Shown here: one piece after another, positions 1 through 5,116 of the stretch
Layout: each line of letters opens with the position of its first letter
Position numbering within the stretch: the first letter of the stretch is position 1
From: Nitrospirota bacterium
GTDB lineage: Bacteria > Nitrospinota > Nitrospinia > Nitrospinales > VA-1
Length of the DNA: 5,116 nt
Direction: 5' to 3'
Assembly (NCBI GenBank): GCA_003235465.1
Contig: QJWD01000228.1
Span: forward strand, 1 to 5,116
Program-made: the position numbers and the translations under genes
Notes under the pieces: generated by a model
Databases searched by the model: none
Seen by the model: only the letters and a program-made list of their open reading frames with translations
Told to the model about the DNA's origin: nothing

Positions 1-30
1 GCGCGCTAGGATTTTACACTGGAAGGCCAA

Positions 31-80
31 GGAGGCACCGCCTCCCCGCCCTTTTGAACTGCCAGGCGGCAAAAGCCGCC
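31..80. other. Two GC-rich hairpins in the leader upstream of the cytochrome gene
   Basis: Two perfect short inverted repeats lie here. The first is GGAGGC (31-36) with GCCTCC (40-45) and a 3-nt loop, followed after seven bases by TTTT (52-55). The second is GGCGGC (65-70) with GCCGCC (75-80) and an AAAA loop, with no T-tract. The first could be a weak terminator of a gene lying left of the window, or both could be structures in the 5' leader of the cytochrome mRNA. Nothing in 1-129 looks like a convincing sigma-70 promoter, and no other gene is visible there. Their function is unknown. Confidence 0.35.
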
Positions 81-120
81 ACGAGACAGATACACGGTTA
101 TTCAACCCCGCTCACTTAAT

Positions 121-126
121 GGAGGT
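121..126 (+). promoter_or_regulatory. Ribosome binding site of the cytochrome gene
   Basis: GGAGGT sits just upstream of the ATG at 130. The spacing is short (about 3-4 nt), but the match to the anti-Shine-Dalgarno sequence is strong. It supports the start that gives a complete signal peptide. Confidence 0.7.
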
Positions 127-129
127 GGT

Positions 130-978
130 ATGAACCTGGCATTAAGAGTTTTCATGGTCGCCCTGCTCGGGACCCTGCTTGTGGCCCCCGCCGCTTGGGC
201 AAAGGATTTTATCGTCAAGGAACCGCCCGCATCGCTCAGCAAATTCTACCCGCCCGAAAGCAAGGAACCGAAGTGGGTTCAGCAGATGCACAAGATGAGC
301 GGCAGCCTGGGCGGCGTGTTCGTCGACATGAAGGAAGGCGACTGGGAAAACACGGAAAAACTCGCCGCCCAGTTTGTCGAGGCCTACAAGGAAAGCTCGG
401 AGATGGTTCCCGAATGGGAGGAGTATTTCGACCTCGACGCGGCAAAGAAATTCGCCGAGGCGGTAAAAACCCGCGACGGCAAAAAAATCGGCGAGGCGGT
501 GGGCCCGGTGGGCAAGACCTGCGGCAAGTGCCACGGCGACAACGAGGTGTCGGTGTGGGCGAAATTTCACTGGCCCTCGTTTCATGAGGTCAAGGTCATC
601 GACCCGACAGACGACAAGGAAGTGGAATTCGATAAATACATGAAGACCATTTCCGGCGCCTTCAAGGGCGTGACGGTGAATTTCAAGGAAGGCCAGAACG
701 ACCGCGCCCAGAAAGCCGCGCGCCACTTCAAGACGGTTTACACCGAACTCAAATCCACCTGCTCGAAATGCCACACCAACGATGATGTGAAGCGGTTCTA
801 CGTCGGCGATTCGGTGACGGCCGGCCTTTCGGCCCTGGTAAACGAGCTCGGCAAGGACAAGCCGGACCCCGGCCGGGTCTGGCAGAACGTCGGCACGGTG
901 GGGAAAGAGGGCTGCAAGCACTGCCACCTGGTGCACCGGCCGGCGTCGTTCATCAAGGAACGCTGGGAAGAGAAATAA
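130..978 (+). CDS. Exported triheme c-type cytochrome with two cytochrome c'/c556-like repeats
   Basis: This is a 282-residue protein. Residues 1-24 form a Sec signal peptide (hydrophobic core, then AWA before K25), so the product should be periplasmic, where hemes are attached. Three heme-binding CXXCH motifs are visible: CGKCH at 131-135, CSKCH at 211-215 and CKHCH at 262-266. The mature part looks like a tandem duplication. Residues 53-88 align without gaps to 171-206, with 14 of 36 identities including M53/M171, SG, GV, KEG, F82/F200 and Y86/Y204. Each half ends in a CXXCH near its C-terminus, as in the four-helix cytochrome c'/c556 family, and the second half has an extra heme site between its helices. 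M53 and M171 lie in the first predicted helix, where c556 proteins carry an axial Met ligand. A role in periplasmic electron transfer is inferred; partners and substrate are unknown. The gene appears monocistronic and faces the thiamin operon. Confidence 0.85.
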   Translation: MNLALRVFMVALLGTLLVAPAAWAKDFIVKEPPASLSKFYPPESKEPKWVQQMHKMSGSLGGVFVDMKEGDWENTEKLAAQFVEAYKESSEMVPEWEEYFDLDAAKKFAEAVKTRDGKKIGEAVGPVGKTCGKCHGDNEVSVWAKFHWPSFHEVKVIDPTDDKEVEFDKYMKTISGAFKGVTVNFKEGQNDRAQKAARHFKTVYTELKSTCSKCHTNDDVKRFYVGDSVTAGLSALVNELGKDKPDPGRVWQNVGTVGKEGCKHCHLVHRPASFIKERWEEK

Positions 979-984
979 ACGCTG

Positions 985-999
985 GCTTAAAGGTTAAGC
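985..999. repeat. Short inverted repeat after the cytochrome stop codon
   Basis: GCTTAA (985-990) and TTAAGC (994-999) form a perfect 6-bp hairpin with a 3-nt loop, seven bases after the TAA stop. It is AT-rich and weak. It may add to the 3'-end structure of the cytochrome mRNA, but chance is also possible. Confidence 0.3.
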
Positions 1000-1008
1000 G
1001 AAAAACAA

Positions 1009-1057
1009 AACGGGCGCCGGGACCCTGGTTGAGTTCCCGGCGCCCGTTACTTTTTTT
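1009..1057. terminator. Bidirectional intrinsic terminator between the convergent cytochrome gene and thiC
   Basis: A perfect 14-bp stem is formed by 1009-1022 and 1035-1048 with a 12-nt loop. The core is CGGGCGCCGGGA with its complement. On the + strand a run of seven T follows at 1051-1057, two bases after the stem. On the minus strand the stem is followed by TT-G-TTTTT (1008 down to 1001). The hairpin therefore has a U-tract in both directions and can end both the cytochrome transcript and the thiSGEC transcript. The gap between the two stop codons is 113 bp, and this element accounts for most of it. Confidence 0.9.
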
Positions 1058-1091
1058 AAGCGCGGAGGCGCTGAGGTGACGTCGCCCACCT

Positions 1092-3606
<2,515 letters not shown>

Positions 3607-3698
3607 ATTCTTCCATCGTGTGCCGGGCCCCTGCTCGGCCCATATTAAACGTCTGTAGATTCCTAACGGCGCTTCGGGCCGGTCCATCTCCCGTTCGA

Positions 3699-3720
3699 CG
3701 AGCCCGCTTGAGCCGGCTCG
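3699..3720. repeat. Hairpin between thiG and thiE
   Basis: CGAGCC (3699-3704) and GGCTCG (3715-3720) can pair with a 10-nt loop, just after the thiG stop on the minus strand. No T-tract follows in the direction of the operon, so it is not an intrinsic terminator. It may be a stability structure or may occur by chance in GC-rich DNA. The rest of the 116-bp gap (3607-3722) shows nothing recognisable apart from the possible thiE N-terminal extension. Confidence 0.3.
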
Positions 3721-3722
3721 CG

Positions 3723-4499
3723 TTAAATGTCGATCAAACCCTCGAGCGGGCTGGAGGCCGAGGCGTAAAGTTTTTTCGGGATGCGCCCCGCCTCAAAGGC
3801 CATGCGGCCGCTCTCGACGGCGAGTTTCATCGCCTGTGCCATTTTGAGCGGGTCTTTCGCGCCGGCGATGGCGGTGTTCATGAGCAGCCCGGCGACGCCG
3901 AGCTCCATCGCCCGGCTGGCGTCCGAGGCGGTGCCAACGCCCGCGTCGATGATCACCGGCACTTTCACCGCTTCCAGAATCAGTTTGATGTTGTATGGGT
4001 TCCTGATGCCAAGACCGGAGCCGATGGGCGCGGCAAGCGGCATCACCGCGACGCAGCCGAGATTCTCCAGTTTCTTGCACAAGACGACGTCGTCGCCGCA
4101 GTAGGGCAGCACCTGAAAGCCGTCCTTCACCAACAGGCGCGACGCCTCGAGGGTGGCTTCGTTGTCCGGGAACAGGGTTTTTTCATCGCCGATGACTTCC
4201 ACCTTCACCAGGTTGCCGAGCCCCGCCTCGCGCGCGAGCTGGCAGGTCATCACCGCGTCTTTCACCGTGTAGCAGCCGGCGGTGTTGGGCAGGAAGGTGT
4301 AGCGCTTCGGATCGAGGTGGTTGAGCAGCGAATCCTTGCTCTTGTCGAGCTCGATGCGGCGAACGGCGACGGTCACCATTTCGGCGCCGGATATTTCGAT
4401 CGCCATGCGCGTTTCTTCGAACGATTTGTATTTTCCCGTGCCGACGATGAGGCGCGATTTGAATGTCCTGTCGCCGATCTTGAATTCCGATGATGACAT
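3723..4499 (-). CDS. thiG: Thiazole synthase ThiG
   Basis: ThiG is a cytoplasmic TIM-barrel enzyme that builds the thiazole phosphate ring from 1-deoxy-D-xylulose 5-phosphate, dehydroglycine and the ThiS thiocarboxylate. From the ATG at 4499 the protein is 258 residues, normal for the family. Motifs run in the expected order: LIVGTGKY (17-24), EMVTVAVRR (40-48), LPNTAGCYT (70-78), LVKVEVIGD (97-105), VLPYCGDD (130-137), [12 protein letters not shown] (153-164) and [10 protein letters not shown] (208-217). K99 in LVKVEV is the expected Schiff-base lysine that binds DXP. An in-frame start at 4553 would add 18 residues rich in Arg, Gly and Pro, encoded across an intergenic hairpin, so it is rejected. 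Only a weak AAGG lies about 10 nt upstream of the chosen ATG. The gene lies 76 bp after thiS, its direct partner. Confidence 0.96.
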   Translation of the reverse strand: MSSSEFKIGDRTFKSRLIVGTGKYKSFEETRMAIEISGAEMVTVAVRRIELDKSKDSLLNHLDPKRYTFLPNTAGCYTVKDAVMTCQLAREAGLGNLVKVEVIGDEKTLFPDNEATLEASRLLVKDGFQVLPYCGDDVVLCKKLENLGCVAVMPLAAPIGSGLGIRNPYNIKLILEAVKVPVIIDAGVGTASDASRAMELGVAGLLMNTAIAGAKDPLKMAQAMKLAVESGRMAFEAGRIPKKLYASASSPLEGLIDI

Positions 4500-4526
4500 T
4501 GCTTTTCTACCTTTTGTTATCTGTTT

Positions 4527-4543
4527 CGGGCCCGTGGGCCCGT
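4527..4543. repeat. Tandem 8-mer repeat and hairpin between thiS and thiG
   Basis: On the + strand GGGCCCGT occurs twice in tandem (4528-4535 and 4536-4543). The same bases form a hairpin, CGGGCC (4527-4532) with GGCCCG (4537-4542) around a CGTG tetraloop. It lies in the 76-bp gap between thiS and thiG. No T-tract follows on the operon strand. It could tune the amount of ThiG relative to ThiS by RNA stability or processing, but this is inference. Confidence 0.4.
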
Positions 4544-4575
4544 GCCGCCGCATTTAGCCTGCCTGAGGTTTTTAT

Positions 4576-4776
4576 TCAACAGCCGCCGCCCACCGCGTGC
4601 ACGATCTCGATCTTGTCCCCCTCCTGGATATGGGTCGAGTCGTAGCTGGAGCGCGGCACCACTTGGTGGTTGAGCGCCACGGCGAAATGCGGAGCCGTGA
4701 CCTCGAGTTCCCCCAGAAGCTCGCCGAGCTTTTGCGAGCGGACGTGCCGCTCCTCGCCGTTGATGGTCAGTCGCAT
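4576..4776 (-). CDS. thiS: Sulfur carrier protein ThiS
   Basis: ThiS is a small ubiquitin-fold protein. Its C-terminal glycine is adenylated by ThiF and turned into a thiocarboxylate, which donates sulfur to ThiG. From the ATG at 4776 the protein is 66 residues, the usual size. It begins MRLTINGEE, has the central VALNHQVVPRSSY (33-45) typical of ThiS, then EGDKIEIVHAVGGG (52-65). The last residue is C66, so the protein ends GGGC. The usual ends are GG (E. coli) or GGG (B. subtilis). The extra residue should block activation unless it is removed or tolerated. The start is supported by GGGGAG six bases upstream. The same frame is open up to 4938, but that part overlaps the attenuator terminator and is not coding. 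It is the first gene of the operon, with thiG downstream. Confidence 0.93.
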   Translation of the reverse strand: MRLTINGEERHVRSQKLGELLGELEVTAPHFAVALNHQVVPRSSYDSTHIQEGDKIEIVHAVGGGC

Positions 4777-4782
4777 GATATG

Positions 4783-4788
4783 CTCCCC
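4783..4788 (-). promoter_or_regulatory. thiS ribosome binding site
   Basis: GGGGAG on the minus strand lies six bases before the ATG at 4776. This near-ideal spacing fixes the thiS start against the in-frame upstream ATG at 4800 and longer starts. Confidence 0.75.
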
Positions 4789-4924
4789 GGCTGTCGGCAT
4801 GCGGGTGCGGTGGCCAAGCCGGTACGTCAAGACGGCCCGCCCGCCATATTTTGGCTGCGCGCTCCTTGCAACGGGGCCGCAAACGTGGTTAATTAATTCA
4901 CAGGAGGGTTTCCGGGATAGCCCC

Positions 4925-4956
4925 AAAAAAAAAAGCAATTCCAGCGCGGGAATTGC
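4925..4956 (-). terminator. Intrinsic terminator of the TPP riboswitch (attenuator)
   Basis: Read on the minus strand, GCAATTCC (4956 down to 4949) pairs perfectly with GGAATTGC (4942 down to 4935) around a 6-nt loop. Ten consecutive T follow (4934 down to 4925). It lies about 20 nt after the riboswitch aptamer and upstream of thiS, so it is the expression platform: TPP binding should let this hairpin form and stop transcription. The 5' arm also includes part of the segment that could pair with the aptamer's 3' end in the antiterminated state. Confidence 0.92.
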
Positions 4957-4978
4957 AGCTCATCCACTTTGGATTGAG

Positions 4979-5063
4979 TCACTTCCCTTCGCTGGTATCA
5001 TCCAGATCAGGTTCAAAGGGTTATCCTTGCGGGATTCTCAGTTTGGAGAAACACCCCTAGTGA
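4979..5063 (-). ncRNA. TPP riboswitch aptamer (THI element)
   Basis: The minus strand carries the conserved thi-box sequence in order: AGGGGTG, CTGAGA (in CTGAGAATCCC), ACCCTTTGAACCTGATCTGG, then ACCAGCG and AGGGAAGT. Helix P1 can be drawn as TCACT (5063-5059) with AGTGA (4983-4979). A short P3 is GTTT/AAAC, an ATCC/GGAT hairpin follows CTGAGA, and the CTGG/CCAG stem lies before GCG. The RNA binds thiamin pyrophosphate. Its position upstream of thiS and an intrinsic terminator shows that it controls thiSGEC by transcription attenuation. The P1 limits were set by hand. Confidence 0.97.
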
Positions 5064-5070
5064 AGGCCCT

Positions 5071-5099
5071 AGCATTAGTTATTTTTACCCTTAAGTCAA
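5071..5099 (-). promoter_or_regulatory. Probable sigma-70 promoter of the thiSGEC operon
   Basis: On the minus strand TTGACT (5099-5094, five of six matches to the -35 consensus) is followed after exactly 17 bp by AATGCT (5076-5071). The -10 box matches at three positions, including the important second A and last T. Initiation about seven bases later, near 5064, would put the RNA start right at riboswitch helix P1 (5063). The AT-rich spacer stands out in this GC-rich window. The weak -10 box keeps confidence moderate. Confidence 0.6.
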
Positions 5100-5116
5100 G
5101 AGATATTGACGTCCCC

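Noticed and set aside
54..59. TTGAAC as a -35 box for the cytochrome gene
   Set aside because: No acceptable -10 box lies 16-18 bp downstream; that position falls in the GGCGGC/GCCGCC hairpin.
142..936. A 264-codon open frame on the minus strand across the cytochrome gene
   Set aside because: The + strand frame has a signal peptide, three CXXCH motifs and a ribosome binding site. The antisense frame has none of these and is explained by high GC at third positions.
1059..1072. Small hairpin AGCGC/GCGCT near the thiC end
   Set aside because: Only 5 bp, with no suitable T-tract of its own. The neighbouring 14-bp stem already explains termination.
3618..4493. A 291-codon open frame on the + strand across thiG and the thiE leader
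   Set aside because: It is antisense to thiG, has no recognisable domain, and its His/Arg/Gly/Val-rich composition is typical of shadow frames.
4843..4871. Possible second promoter for thiS (TTGCAA, 17 bp, TATGGC on the minus strand)
   Set aside because: Spacing is right, but the -10 box lacks the key final T and both boxes are partial matches. Such matches are common by chance.
4777..4938. N-terminal extension of ThiS from an ATG at 4938
   Set aside because: It would begin inside the attenuator terminator and give 54 extra residues absent from the ThiS family. The ATG at 4776 has a well-placed ribosome binding site.

Overview
The window is GC-rich with strong G/C third-position codon use. 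It holds five complete protein genes. The +-strand gene for an exported multiheme c-type cytochrome (130-978) faces a four-gene thiamin biosynthesis operon on the minus strand (thiS-thiG-thiE-thiC, 4776 down to 1092). An exported triheme cytochrome, a full-length ThiC with its N-terminal domain and a TPP riboswitch together suggest a Gram-negative, respiring bacterium. Proteobacteria, Desulfobacterota or Nitrospinota would all fit, but the sequence alone does not settle the phylum.

Layout from left to right. 1-129 is a leader with two short GC hairpins and no convincing promoter. 130-978 encodes the cytochrome, built from two diverged cytochrome c'/c556-like repeats carrying three CXXCH heme sites. 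979-1091 is a convergent intergenic region whose 14-bp hairpin has T-rich tracts on both sides, so it can terminate both transcripts. 1092-2981 (minus) is thiC, 2983-3606 (minus) thiE, 3723-4499 (minus) thiG and 4576-4776 (minus) thiS. 4777-4924 is a long leader between the attenuator and thiS. 4925-5063 (minus) is a TPP riboswitch followed by an intrinsic terminator. 5071-5099 (minus) is a plausible sigma-70 promoter that would start RNA almost exactly at riboswitch helix P1.

How the genes work together. ThiC makes the pyrimidine (HMP-P). ThiS carries sulfur as a C-terminal thiocarboxylate, and ThiG uses it with DXP and dehydroglycine to make the thiazole. ThiE joins the two halves into thiamin phosphate. 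The end product, TPP, should bind the leader RNA and switch the operon off by premature termination; a specific antiterminator pairing can be drawn. ThiF, a dehydroglycine source (ThiH or ThiO), ThiD and ThiL are not in the window.

Most of the window is ordinary core metabolism, and I see no clear new system. The points most worth a second look are the extra C-terminal cysteine on ThiS (ends GGGC rather than GG or GGG), the asymmetric internal duplication of the cytochrome, and the explicit riboswitch antiterminator.
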